Of a stretch of 64,000 bases of DNA, positions 1 through 13,809 are shown in pieces; the first letter of the stretch is position 1; each line of letters starts with the position of its first letter. The notes beneath the pieces were generated by a model that saw nothing but the letters and a program-made list of their open reading frames with translations, was not told the origin of the DNA and searched no databases. Both the position numbers and the translations under genes were made by a program. Location of the stretch: the NCBI GenBank assembly GCA_024803745.1, contig JANJXV010001747.1, positions 16,007 through 80,006 on the forward strand. The letters are read 5' to 3'. This DNA is from Megascapheus bottae (lineage: Eukaryota > Chordata > Mammalia > Rodentia > Geomyidae).

Positions 1-830
1 CATTCTGTGACTTCACATACCTCCATTCTATGACTTCACACACCTCCATTCTGACTTCACACACCTCCATTCCTTGACTTCACACGACTCCATTCTGACT
101 TCACACACCTCCACTCTGTGACTTCACACACGTCCATTCCATGACTTCACACACCTCCATTCGATGACTTCACACACCTCCATTCTTTGACTTCACACAC
201 CTCCATTCTATGAGTTCACACACCTCCATTTGTGACTCTACACACCACCATTTGACTTCACACACCTCCATTCTGTGATTTCACACACCTCCATTCTGTG
301 ACTTCACACACCTTTATTGTTTGACTTCACACACCTCCATTCTTTGACTTCACACACCTCCATTCCATGACTTCACACACCTCCATTCTATGAGATCTCA
401 CACCTCCATTCTATGAGTTCACACACCTCCATTTTGACTTCACACACCTCCATTCTATGACTTCACACACCTTCATTCTTACTTCAGAAACATCCATTCT
501 ATGACTTCACGCACTTCCATTCTATGACTTCACAAATCTCCGTTCTGTGACTTCACACACCTCCATTCTGAGTTCACACACCTCCATTCTCTGAGTTCAC
601 ACACCTCCATTCTGTGACTTAACACACCTCCATTCTATGACTTCACAGAACTCCATTCTGTGGCTTCACACAACTTTATTGTTTGACTTCACACACCTCC
701 ATTCTGGGACTTCACACACCTCCATTGTGAGTTCACACACCTCCATTCTGTGACTTCACACACCTCCAATCTGTGACTTCAAACTCCGCCATTCTGTGAC
801 TTCACACATCTCCATTCTGTGACTTCACAC
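1..830 (+). repeat. Partial HOR copy, longer ancestral form
   Basis: This stretch aligns with 3516-4053 of the next HOR copy but holds 292 bp that the next copy lacks. At base 1 the offset to the next copy is 3,515 bp, at about 704 it is 3,292 bp, and from about 831 it settles at 3,223 bp. Two deletions in the downstream copy explain the steps: about 223 bp around the segment with CTTACTTCAGAAACATCC and TCCGTTCTG (480-550), and 69 bp (three monomers) around AAACTCCGCC (about 780-830). The same longer form is seen again near 17580-18100 and 28650-28980, which supports it as the older arrangement. The left edge of this copy is outside the window. Confidence 0.8.
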
Positions 831-3800
831 ACCTCCATTCTATGACTTCACACACCTCCATTCTGTGACCTCACACACCTCCATTCTGTGACTTCACACA
901 CCTCCACTTTGACTTCACACACTTCCATTCGTTGACTTCACACACCGCCATTCTGTGACTTCACACACCACCATTGTTTGACTTCACACACCTCCATTTT
1001 TGGACTTCACACACCTCTATTCCATGACTTCACACATCTCCATTTTGTGAGTTCGCACACCTCTATTTTGACTTCACACACCTCCATTCTGTGACTTCAC
1101 ACACCTTCATTCTACTTCAGAAACATCCATTCTATGACTTCACACACCTCCATTCTATGACTTCACAAACCTCCATTCTGTGTCTTCACAAACCTCCATT
1201 CTGAGTTCACCCACCTCAATTCTGTGACTTCACACACCCCAATTCTGGCTTCACACACCTCCATTCTATGACTTCACACAATTCCTTTCTATGACTTCAC
1301 TCACCTCCATTCTTTGACTTCACACACCTTCATTGTGAGTTCACACACCTCAATTCTATGACTTCACACACCTCCATTATGACTTCACACAGCTCCATTC
1401 TATGACTTCACATACCTCCATTCTGTGCCTTCACCCACCTCCATTCTATGATTTAAAACACCTTCATTCTTACTTCACAAACATCCATTCTATGATCACA
1501 CACCTCCATTCTATGACTTCACACACCTCCTTTCTATGACTTCACAAAACTCCATTCAGTGACTTCACACACCTCAATTCTGTGACTTCACACACCTCCA
1601 TTATGACTTCACACACCTCCATTCTATGACTTCACACGCCTCCATTCTATGACTTCACACCTCCATTCTGTGACTTCACACACCTCCATACTGAGTTCAC
1701 ACACCTCCATTCTGTGACTTCACACACCTCCATTATGACTTCACACACCTCCATTCTATGACTTCACACGCCTCCATTCTATGACTTCACACCTCCATTC
1801 TGTGACTTCACAAACCTCCATACTGAGTTCACACACCTCCATTCTGTGACTTCACACACCTCAATTCTCACTTCACACAGCTTCATTCTATGACTTCACA
1901 CACCTTCATACTGTGACTTCACACACCTCCATTCTATGATTTCACACACCTCCATTGTGACTTCACACACCTCCATTCTATGAGTTCACACACCTCCATT
2001 TGTGACTCTACACACCACCTTTTTGACTTCACACACCTCCATTCTGTGACTTCACACACCTTTATTGTTTGACTTCACACACCTGCATTCTTTGACTTCA
2101 CACACCTTTATTCCATGACTTCACACACCTCCATTCTATGAGTTCTCAGACCTTCATTGTATGAGTTAACACACCTCCATTTTGACATCACACACCTCCA
2201 TTCTATGACTTCACACACCTTCATTCTTACTTCAGAAACATCCATTCTATGCCTTCACGCACTTCCATTCTATGACTTCACACTCCTCATTTCTGAGTTG
2301 ACACACCTCCATTCTGTGATTTCACACACCTCCAATTTGACTTCACACACCCCGATTCTATGACTTCACACACCCCCATTGTGACTTCACACACTCCATT
2401 CTATGAGTTCACACACCTCCATTCTGACTTCACACACCTCCATTCAATGACTTCACAGAGCTGCATTCTGACTTCAGACACCTCCATTTGTGACTTCACA
2501 CACCACAATTTTGACTTCAAACACCTTCATTCTGTGACTTCACACACCTCCATTCTGTGATTTCACACACCTCCATTTTGACTTCACACACTTCCATTCT
2601 TTGACTTAACACACCTGCTTTCTGTGACTTCACACACCACCATTGTTTGACTTCACACACCTATATTCTTGGACTTCACACACCTCCATTCCATGACTTC
2701 ACACACCATTTTATGAGTTCACACACCTCCATTTTGACTTCACACACCTCCATTCTATGAGTTCACACATCTTCATTCTACTTCAGAAACAACCATTCTA
2801 TGACTTCACACACCTCCATTCTTTGACTTCACAAACCTCCATTCTGTGACTTCACACACCTCCATTCTGAGTTCACACACCTCAATTCCGTGACTTCACA
2901 CACCTCAATTCTCACTTCACACACCTCCATTCTATGACTTCACACAATTCCATTCTATGACTTCACACACCTCCATTCTTTGACTTAACACACCTCCATT
3001 GTGAGTTCACACACCTCCATTCTGTGATTTCACACACCTCCATTCTGTGACTTCATACACCTCCATTCTATGATTTCTCACACCTACATTCTATTAATTC
3101 ACACACCTCCATTCTGTGACTTCACACAACTCCATTATATGACTTCCCACACCTCCATTTTGTGACTTCACACACCTCCATTCTATGACTTCACACACCT
3201 CCATTCTGTGACTCCACACACCACAATTCTGTGATTTTTCACGCCTCCATTATGAGTACACATACCTCCATTCTATGACTTCACACACCTCCATTCTATG
3301 ACTTCACACACCTAGATTATGTGACTTCACACACCTCCATTCTGAGTTCACACACCTCCATTCTGTGACTTTACACACCTCCATTCTGACTTCACACAGC
3401 TCCATAAAATGACTTCACACACCTCCATTCTGTGACTTCGCACACCTCCATTCAGACTTCACACAGCTCCATTCTCTGACTTCCCACACCTCCATTCTAT
3501 CACTTCACACACCTACATTCTGTGACTTCACATACCTCCATTCTATGACTTCACACACCTCCATTCTGACTTCACACACCTCCATTCCTTGACTTTACAC
3601 AACTCCATTCTGACTTCACACACCTCCACTCTGTGACTTCACACACCTCCATTCCATGACTTCACACACCTCCATTCGATGACTTCACACACCTCCATTC
3701 TTTGACTTCACACACCTCCATTCTATGAGTTCACACACCTCCATTTGTGACTCTACAAACCACCTTTTTGACTTCACACACCTCCATTCTGTGATTTCAC

Positions 3801-4053
3801 ACACCTCCATTCTGTGACTTCACACACCTTTATTGTTTGACTTCACACACCTCCATTCTTTGACTTCACACACCTCCATTCCATGACTTCACACACCTCC
3901 ATTCTATGAGGTCTCACACCTCCATTCTCTGAGGTCACACACCTCCATTCTGTGACTTAACACACCTTTATTGTTTGACTTCACACACCTCCATTCTGGG
4001 ACTTCACACACCTCCATTGTGAGTTCACACACCTCCCTTCTGTAACTTCACAC
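831..4053 (+). repeat. HOR copy A1 (3,223-bp unit)
   Basis: First full copy of a 3,223-bp tandem higher-order repeat, about 140 monomers. Anchors with exact offset to copy A2: TATGACTTC at 841 and 4064, the CATACTGAG block near 1687 and 4910, and TCCATAAAATG near 3403 and 6626. Landmark monomers run in order: CTACTTCAGAAAC, ATTCCTTTCTATG, CTATGATCACAC, CTTTATTGTTTG, ACACCACAATTTTG, CTATTAATTCAC, CCACAATTCTGTGATT, CCTAGATTATG, TCCATAAAATG, CATTCCTTGAC, GACTCTAC. Copies A1 and A2 differ at only a few bases that I could find, including 2169 (A, versus T at 5392), 2561 (T, versus C at 5784) and 3501 (C, versus G at 6724). That implies a recent duplication. The phase at which the unit is cut is arbitrary. 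Confidence 0.85.
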
Positions 4054-7000
4054 AGCTCCATTCTATGACTTCACACACCTCCATTCTGTGACCTCACACA
4101 CCTCCATTCTGTGACTTCACACACCTCCATTTTGACTTCACACACTTCCATTCGTTGACTTCACACACCGCCATTCTGTGACTTCACACACCACCATTGT
4201 TTGACCTCACACACCTCCATTTTTGGACTTCACACACCTCTATTCCATGACTTCACACATCTCCATTTTGTGAGTTCGCACACCTCTATTTTGACTTCAC
4301 ACACCTCCATTCTGTGACTTCACACACCTTCATTCTACTTCAGAAACATCCATTCTATGACTTCACACACCTCCATTCTATGACTTCACAAACCTCCATT
4401 CTGTGTCTTCACAAACCTCCATTCTGAGTTCACCCACCTCAATTCTGTGACTTCACACACCCCAATTCTGGCTTCACACACCTCCATTCTATGACTTCAC
4501 ACAATTCCTTTCTATGACTTCACTCACCTCCATTCTTTGACTTCACACACCTTCATTGTGAGTTCACACACCTCAATTCTATGACTTCACACACCTCCAT
4601 TATGACTTCACACAGCTCCATTCTATGACTTCACATACCTCCATTCTGTGCCTTCACCCACCTCCATTCTATGATTTAAAACACCTTCATTCTTACTTCA
4701 CAAACATCCATTCTATGATCACACACCTCCATTCTATGACTTCACACACCTCCTTTCTATGACTTCACAAAACTCCATTCAGTGACTTCACACACCTCAA
4801 TTCTGTGACTTCACACACCTCCATTATGACTTCACACACCTCCATTCTATGACTTCACACGCCTCCATTCTATGACTTCACACCTCCATTCTGTGACTTC
4901 ACACACCTCCATACTGAGTTCACACACCTCCATTCTGTGACTTCACACACCTCCATTATGACTTCACACACCTCCATTCTATGACTTCACACGCCTCCAT
5001 TCTATGACTTCACACCTCCATTCTGTGACTTCACAAACCTCCATACTGAGTTCACACACCTCCATTCTGTGACTTCACACACCTCAATTCTCACTTCACA
5101 CAGCTTCATTCTATGACTTCACACACCTTCATACTGTGACTTCACACACCTCCATTCTATGATTTCACACACCTCCATTGTGACTTCACACACCTCCATT
5201 CTATGAGTTCACACACCTCCATTTGTGACTCTACACACCACCTTTTTGACTTCACACACCTCCATTCTGTGACTTCACACACCTTTATTGTTTGACTTCA
5301 CACACCTGCATTCTTTGACTTCACACACCTTTATTCCATGACTTCACACACCTCCATTCTATGAGTTCTCAGACCTTCATTGTATGAGTTATCACACCTC
5401 CATTTTGACATCACACACCTCCATTCTATGACTTCACACACCTTCATTCTTACTTCAGAAACATCCATTCTATGCCTTCACGCACTTCCATTCTATGACT
5501 TCACACTCCTCATTTCTGAGTTGACACACCTCCATTCTGTGATTTCACACACCTCCAATTTGACTTCACACACCCCGATTCTATGACTTCACACACCCCC
5601 ATTGTGACTTCACACACTCCATTCTATGAGTTCACACACCTCCATTCTGACTTCACACACCTCCATTCAATGACTTCACAGAGCTGCATTCTGACTTCAG
5701 ACACCTCCATTTGTGACTTCACACACCACAATTTTGACTTCAAACACCTTCATTCTGTGACTTCACACACCTCCATTCTGTGACTTCACACACCTCCATT
5801 TTGACTTCACACACTTCCATTCTTTGACTTAACACACCTGCTTTCTGTGACTTCACACACCACCATTGTTTGACTTCACACACCTATATTCTTGGACTTC
5901 ACACACCTCCATTCCATGACTTCACACACCATTTTATGAGTTCACACACCTCCATTTTGACTTCACACACCTCCATTCTATGAGTTCACACATCTTCATT
6001 CTACTTCAGAAACAACCATTCTATGACTTCACACACCTCCATTCTTTGACTTCACAAACCTCCATTCTGTGACTTCACACACCTCCATTCTGAGTTCACA
6101 CACCTCAATTCCGTGACTTCACACACCTCAATTCTCACTTCACACACCTCCATTCTATGACTTCACACAATTCCATTCTATGACTTCACACACCTCCATT
6201 CTTTGACTTAACACACCTCCATTGTGAGTTCACACACCTCCATTCTGTGATTTCACACACCTCCATTCTGTGACTTCATACACCTCCATTCTATGATTTC
6301 TCACACCTACATTCTATTAATTCACACACCTCCATTCTGTGACTTCACACAACTCCATTATATGACTTCCCACACCTCCATTTTGTGACTTCACACACCT
6401 CCATTCTATGACTTCACACACCTCCATTCTGTGACTCCACACACCACAATTCTGTGATTTTTCACGCCTCCATTATGAGTACACATACCTCCATTCTATG
6501 ACTTCACACACCTCCATTCTATGACTTCACACACCTAGATTATGTGACTTCACACACCTCCATTCTGAGTTCACACACCTCCATTCTGTGACTTTACACA
6601 CCTCCATTCTGACTTCACACAGCTCCATAAAATGACTTCACACACCTCCATTCTGTGACTTCGCACACCTCCATTCAGACTTCACACAGCTCCATTCTCT
6701 GACTTCCCACACCTCCATTCTATGACTTCACACACCTACATTCTGTGACTTCACATACCTCCATTCTATGACTTCACACACCTCCATTCTGACTTCACAC
6801 ACCTCCATTCCTTGACTTTACACAACTCCATTCTGACTTCACACACCTCCACTCTGTGACTTCACACACCTCCATTCCATGACTTCACACACCTCCATTC
6901 GATGACTTCACACACCTCCATTCTTTGACTTCACACACCTCCATTCTATGAGTTCACACACCTCCATTTGTGACTCTACAAACCACCTTTTTGACTTCAC

Positions 7001-7389
7001 ACACCTCCATTCTGTGATTTCACACACCTCCATTCTGTGACTTCACACACCTTTATTGTTTGACTTCACACACCTCCATTCTTTGACTTCACACACCTCC
7101 ATTCCATGACTTCACACACCTCCATTCTATGAGGTCTCACACCTCCATTCTCTGAGGTCACACACCTCCATTCTGTGACTTAACACACCTTTATTGTTTG
7201 ACTTCACACACCTCCATTCTGGGACTTCACACACCTCCATTGTGAGTTCACACACCTCCCTTCTGTAACTTCACACAGCTCCATTCTATGACTTCACACA
7301 CCTCCATTCTGTGACCTCACACACCTCCATTCTGTGACTTCACACACCTCCATTTTGACTTCACACACTTCCATTCGTTGACTTCACAC
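4054..7389 (+). repeat. HOR copy A2 plus short run-on
   Basis: Second copy of the 3,223-bp unit. Identity with A1 at offset 3,223 holds to about 7389, so the last 110 bp or so begin a third round. Beyond that the sequence is still related but drops in identity: at 7390 ACACCGCC becomes ACTCCGCC, and near 7568 the AGAAACATCC monomer becomes AGAAAGTCC. The change from near-perfect to diverged identity marks the right edge of the recent duplication. Confidence 0.82.
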
Positions 7390-9436
7390 TCCGCCATTCT
7401 GTGACTTCACACACCACCATTGTTTGACCTCACACACCTCCATTTTTGGACTTCACACACCTCTATTCCATGACTTCACACATCTCCATTTTATGAGTTC
7501 GCACACCTCCATTTTGACTTCACACACCTCCATTCTGTGACTTCACACACCTTCATTCTACTTCAGAAAGTCCATTCTATGACTTCAAACACCTCCATTC
7601 TATGACTTCACAAACCTCCATTCTGTGTCTTCACAAACCTCCATTCTGAGTTCACACACCTCAATTCTGTGACTTCACACACCCCAATTCTGGCTTCACA
7701 CACCTCCATCTATGACTTCACACAATTCCTTTCTATGACTACAAACACCTCCATTCTTTGACTTCACACACCTCCATTGTGAGTTCACACACCTCCATTC
7801 TATGACTTCACACACCTCCATTATGACTTCACACAGGTCCATTCTATGACTTCACACACCTCCATTCTGTGCCTTCACACACCTCCATTCTATGACTTAA
7901 CACACCTTCATTCTTACTTCACAAACATCCATTCTATGATCACACACCTCCATTCTATGACTTCACACACCTCCATTCTATGACTTCACACACCTCCATT
8001 CAGTGACTTCACACACCTCAATTCTGTGACTTCACACACCTCCATTATGACTTAACACACCTCCATTCTATGACTTCACACACCTCCATTCTATGACTTC
8101 ACACCTCCATTCTGTGACTTCACACACCTCCATTCTGAGTTCACACACCTCCATTCTGTGACTTCACACACCTCAATTCTCACTTCACACAGCTTCATTC
8201 TATGATTTCACACACCTCCATACTGTGACTTCACACACCTCCATTCCATGACTTCACACACCTCCATTCGATGACTTCACACACCTCCATTCTTTGACTT
8301 CACACACCTCCATTCTATGAGTTCACACATTTCCATTTGTGACTCTACACACCACATTTTTGACTTCACACACCTCCATTCTGTGATTTCACACACCTCC
8401 ATTCTGTGACTTCACACACCTCCATTCTGTGACTTCACAAACCTCCATTCTATGATTTCTCACACCTACATTCTATTAATTCACACACCTCCATTCTGTG
8501 ACTTCACACAACTCCATTCTATGACTTCCCACACCTCCATTTTGTGACTTCACACACCTACAATTTGAGTTCACAAACCTCCATTCTGTGACTTAATGCA
8601 CCTTCATTCTGTGACTTCACACACCTCCATTCTATGACTTCACACACCTCCATTCTATTACTTCACAAACCTCCATTCTATGACTTCACACACCTCCATT
8701 CTTTGACTTCACACCCCTCCATTCTGTGACTTCACACACCTCCATTCTATAAATTCACACACCTCAATTGTGACTTCCCACACCTCCAATCTGAGTTCAC
8801 ACACCTCCGTTCTGACTTCACACACCTCCATTCTATGACTTCACACACCTCCATTCTGTGACTCCACACACCACAATTCTGTGATTCCTCACGCCTCCAT
8901 TATGAGTTCACACACCTCCATTCTATGACTTCACACACCTCCATTCTATGACTTCACACACCTAGATTCTGTGACTTCACACACCTCCATTCTGTGCCTT
9001 CACACACCTCCATTCTATGACTTAACACACCTTCATTCTTACTTCACAAACATCCATTCTATGATCACACACCTCCATTCTCTGACTTCCCACACCTCCA
9101 TTCTATGATTTCACACACCTCCACTCAGTGACTTCACACACCTCAATTCTGTGACTTCACACACCTCCATTATGACTTAACACACCTCCATTCTATGACT
9201 TCACACATCTCCATTCTATGACTTCACACCTCCATTCTGTGACTTCACACACCTCCATTCTGAGTTCACACACCTCCATTCTGTGACTTCACACACCTCA
9301 ATTCTCACTTCACACAGCTTCATTCTATGATTTCACACACCTCCACACTGTGACTTCACACACCTCCATTCTATGATTTCACACACCTCCATTGTGACTT
9401 CACACACCTCCATTCTATGAGTTCACACACCTCCAT
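7390..9436 (+). repeat. Diverged, rearranged HOR segment
   Basis: The segment starts as a diverged third copy of the 3.2-kb unit (7390 to about 8240 follows 4167-5020). It then jumps after CATACTGTGACTTC (about 8221) to the CATTCCATGAC/CATTCGATGAC part of the HOR, skipping roughly 1.5 kb. Another jump after about 8410 leads to CTATTAATTCAC (8471) and TTAATGCACC. The ATTCTATGATCACAC landmark occurs at both about 7934 and 9058, showing two partial HOR passes within 1.1 kb. No gene or unique DNA is present. Confidence 0.75.
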
Positions 9437-10156
9437 TGTGACTTCACACACCTCCATTCTTTGAGTTCACACACCTCCATTCTGACTTCACACACCTCCA
9501 TTCTATGACTTCACACAACTCCATTCTGACTTCACACACCTCCATTCTGTGACTTCACACACCTTTATTGTTTGACTTCACACACCTCCATTCTGGGACT
9601 TCACACACCTCCATTGTGAGTTCACACACCTCCCTTCTGTGACTTCACACACCTCCAATCTGTGACTTCAAACACCGCCATTCTGTGACTTCACACATCT
9701 CCATTCTGTGACTTCACACACCTCCATTCTATGACTTCACACACCTCCATTCTGTGACCTCACACACCTCCATTCTGTGACTTCACACACCTCCATTTTG
9801 ACTTCACACACTTCCATTCGTTGACTTCACACACCGCCATTCTGTGACTTCACACACCACCATTGTTTGACCTCACACACCTGCATTTTTGGACTTCACA
9901 TACCTCTATTCCATGACTTCACACATCTCCATTATGACTTAACACACCTCCATTCTATGACTTCACACACCTCCATTCTATGACTTCACACACCTCCATT
10001 CAGTGACTTCACACACCTCAATTCTGTGACTTCACACACCTCCATTATGACTTAACAAACCTCCATTCTATGACTTCACACACCTCCATTCTATGACTTC
10101 ACACCTCCATTCTGTGACTTCACACACCTCCATTCTGAGTTCACACACCTCCATTC
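9437..10156 (+). repeat. 720-bp tandem duplication, copy 1
   Basis: Bases 9437-10124 recur at 10157-10844 at an offset of exactly 720. I found no mismatch when comparing the two line by line; the remaining 32 bp (10125-10156) join the copies. The unit spans CTTTGAGTTCAC, CTTTATTGTTTG, CATTCTGGGAC, AAACACCGCC, CATTCGTTGAC, CTGCATTTTTGG and CATTCAGTGAC. At about 9930 it passes directly from CACATCTCCATT to ATGACTTAAC, a junction that skips a large part of the standard HOR order and is shared by both copies. The deletion therefore came first and the duplication second. Confidence 0.9.
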
Positions 10157-10844
10157 TGTGACTTCACACACCTCCATTCTTTGAGTTCACACACCTCCAT
10201 TCTGACTTCACACACCTCCATTCTATGACTTCACACAACTCCATTCTGACTTCACACACCTCCATTCTGTGACTTCACACACCTTTATTGTTTGACTTCA
10301 CACACCTCCATTCTGGGACTTCACACACCTCCATTGTGAGTTCACACACCTCCCTTCTGTGACTTCACACACCTCCAATCTGTGACTTCAAACACCGCCA
10401 TTCTGTGACTTCACACATCTCCATTCTGTGACTTCACACACCTCCATTCTATGACTTCACACACCTCCATTCTGTGACCTCACACACCTCCATTCTGTGA
10501 CTTCACACACCTCCATTTTGACTTCACACACTTCCATTCGTTGACTTCACACACCGCCATTCTGTGACTTCACACACCACCATTGTTTGACCTCACACAC
10601 CTGCATTTTTGGACTTCACATACCTCTATTCCATGACTTCACACATCTCCATTATGACTTAACACACCTCCATTCTATGACTTCACACACCTCCATTCTA
10701 TGACTTCACACACCTCCATTCAGTGACTTCACACACCTCAATTCTGTGACTTCACACACCTCCATTATGACTTAACAAACCTCCATTCTATGACTTCACA
10801 CACCTCCATTCTATGACTTCACACCTCCATTCTGTGACTTCACA
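10157..10844 (+). repeat. 720-bp tandem duplication, copy 2
   Basis: Second copy of the 720-bp segment, ending where the sequence turns into AAACCTCCATTCTATGATTT at about 10845 instead of the CACACCTCCATTCTGAGTTC seen after copy 1. The perfect match makes this one of the youngest events in the window, or an assembly duplication. Confidence 0.9.
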
Positions 10845-12484
10845 AACCTCCATTCTATGATTTCTCACACCTACATTCTATTAATTCACACACCTCCATT
10901 CTGTGACTTCACAACTCCATTCTATGACTTCCCACACCTCCATTTTGTGACTTCACACACCTACATTCTGAGTTCACAAACCTCCATTCTGTGACTTAAC
11001 GCACCTTCATTCTGTGACTTCACACACCTCCATTCTATTACTTCACACACCTCCATTCTATGACTTCACACACCTCCATTCTTTGTCTTCACACCCCTCC
11101 ATTCTGTGACTTCACCCACCTCCATTCTATAAATTCACACACCTCCATTGTGACTTCCCACACCTCCAATCTGAGTTCACACACCTCCGTTCTGACTTCA
11201 CACACCTCCATTCTATGACTTCACACACCTCCATTCTGTGACTCCACACACCACAATTCTGTGATTTCTCACGCCTGCATTATGAGTTCACACACCTCCA
11301 TTCTATGACTTCACACACCTCCATTCTATGACTTCACACACCTAGATTCTGTGACTTCACACACCTCCATTCTGTGCCTTCACACACCTCCATTCTATGA
11401 CTTAACACACTTTCATTCTTACTTCACATACATCCATTCTATGATCACACACCTCCATTCTATGACTTCACACACCTCCAATCTATGACTTCACACACCT
11501 CCATTCAGTGACTTCACACACCTCAATTCTGTGACTTCACACACCTCCATTATGACTTAACACACCTCCATTCTATGACTTCACACACCTCCATTCTTTG
11601 ACTTCACACCTCCATTCTGTGACTTCACACACCTCCATTCTGAGTTCACACACCTCCATTCTGTGACTTCACACATCTCAATTCTCACTTCACACAGCTT
11701 CATTCTATGATTTCACACACCTCCATACTGTGACTTCACACACCTCCATTCTATGAGTTCACACACCTCCATTCTGACTTCACACACCTCCATTCCATGA
11801 CTTCACACACCTCCATTCGATGACTTCACACACCTCCATTCTTTGACTTCACAAACCTCCATTCTATGAGTTCACACACCTCCATTTGTGACTCTACACA
11901 CCACATTTTTTACTTCACACACCTCCATTCTGTGATTTCAAACACCTCCATTCTGTGACTTCACACACCTCCATTCTGTGACTTCACAAACCTCCATTCT
12001 ATGATTTCTCACACCTACATTCTATTAATTCACACAACTCCATTCTGTGACTTCACACAACTCCATTCTATGACTTCCCACACCTCCATTTTGTGACTTC
12101 ACACACCTACATTCTGAGTTCACAAACCTCCATTCTGTGACTTAACGCACCTTCATTCTGTGACTTCACACACCTCCATTCTATGACTTCACACACCTCC
12201 ATTCTATTACTTCACACACCTCCATTCTATGACTTCACACACCTCCATTCTTTGACTTCACACCCCTCCACTCTGTGACTTCACACACCTCCATTCTATG
12301 AATTCACACACCTCCATTGTGACTTCCCACACCTCCAATCTGAGTTCACACACCTCCGTTCTGACTTCACACACCTCCATTCTATGACTTCACACACCTC
12401 CATTCTGTGACTCCACACACCACAATTCTGTGATTTCTCACGCCTCCATTATGAGTTCACACACCTCCATTCTATGACTTCACA
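10845..12484 (+). repeat. Short-period HOR pieces, about 1.17 kb apart
   Basis: The landmarks CTATTAATTCAC, TTAACGCACC, ACCCCTCC, CTATAAATTC (or CTATGAATTC) and CTGTGACTCCACAC run in the same order here twice: CTGTGACTCCACAC starts at 11236 and again at 12405, 1,169 bp apart. Between them lie CTATGATCACAC, the CATTCAGTG block, and the CATTCGATGAC/GACTCTAC block. The full 3.2-kb order is thus reduced to a unit of about 1.2 kb. No unique sequence is seen. Confidence 0.75.
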
Positions 12485-13809
12485 CACCTCCATTGTGACT
12501 TCACACACCTCCATTCTATGAGTTCACACACCTCCATTCTGACTTCACACACCTCCATTCTATGACTTCACACAACTCCATTCTGACTTCACACACCTCC
12601 ATTCTGTGACTTCACACACCTCCATTCGATGACTTCACACACATCCATTCGATGACTTCACACACCTCCATTCTTTGACTTAACACACACCTACATTCTA
12701 TGAGTTCACACACCTCCATTTGTGACACTACACACCACATTTTTGACTTCACACACCTCCATTCTGTGATTTCACACACCTCCATTCTGTGACTTCAAAC
12801 ACCTCCATTCTGTGACTTCACAAACCTCCATTCTATGATTTCTCACACCTACATTCTATTAATTCTCACACCTCCATTCTGTGACTTCACACAACTCCAT
12901 TCTATGACTTCCCACACCTCCATTTTGTGACTTCACACACCTACATTCTGAGTTCACAAACCTCCATTCTGTGACTTAACGCACCTTCATTCTGTGACTT
13001 CACACACGTCCATTCTATGACTTCACACATCTCCATTCTATTACTTCACACACCTCCATTCTATGACTTCACACACCTCCATTCTTTGACATCACACCCC
13101 TCCATTCTGTGACTTCACACACCTCCTTTCTATAAATTCACACACCTCCATTGTGACTTCCCACACCTCCAATCTGAGTTCACAGACCTCGGTTCTGACT
13201 TCACACACCTCCATTCTATGACTTCACAAACCTCCATTCTGTGACTCCACACACCACAATTCTGTGATTTCTCACGCCTCCATTATGAGTTCACACACCT
13301 CCATTCTATGACTTCACACACCTCCATTCTATGACTTCACACACCTAGATTCTGTGACTTCACACACCTCCATTGTGTGCCTTCACACATCTCCATTCTA
13401 GGACTTAACACACCTTCATTCTTACTTCACAAACATCCATTCTATGATCACACACCACCATTCTATGACTTCACACACCTCCAATCTATGACTTCACACA
13501 CCTCCATTCAGTGACTTCACACACCTCAATTCTGTGACTTCACACACCTCCATTATGACTTAACACACCTCCATTCTATGACTTCACACACCTCCATTCT
13601 ATGACTTCACACCTCCATTCTGTGACTTCACACACCTCCATTCTGAGTTCACACACCTCCATTCTGTGACTTCACACACCTCAATTCTCACTTCACACAG
13701 CTTCATTCTATGATTTCACACACCTGCATACTGTGACTTCACACACCTCCATTCTATGATTTCACAACTTCCATTGTGACTTCACACACCTCCATTCTAT
13801 GAGTTCACA
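12485..13809 (+). repeat. 1,325-bp tandem unit, copy 1
   Basis: First copy of a 1,325-bp unit. Anchors: the rare TTAACACACAC monomer at 12680 and 14005 and CTGTGACTCC at 13239 and 14564, both at offset 1,325. Private variants shared by both copies include TTTGTGACACTAC (elsewhere usually GACTCTAC). A dozen or so single-base differences are visible, for example ACACATCTCC versus ACACACCTCC near 13028, so this duplication looks older than the 720-bp one. Confidence 0.82.

Noticed and set aside
2157..2560. Two open frames of 66-68 codons, with close copies at 5380-5783, 20368, 25892, 30087, 35292 and 37550
   Set aside because: They are readings of the satellite: runs of 21-bp monomers keep the frame open and give a Ser-His-Thr rich 7-residue pattern. 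They have no start context, no domain, and end at the TGA built into the monomer. Other copies are frameshifted.
3230..3240. AT-richer landmark monomers (CTATTAATTCAC, CCATAAAATG, TGATTTTTCAC) as possible origin or promoter elements
   Set aside because: They are single-monomer variants differing by a few bases from the consensus and recur with the HOR. Nothing else around them supports a regulatory role.
9817..9823. CENP-B box-like half site, TTCGTTG, found once per HOR (for example 9817)
   Set aside because: The CENP-B box needs TTCG, then A at the ninth base and a CGGG block. Here the following bases are ACTTCACAC, so the essential right half is missing.
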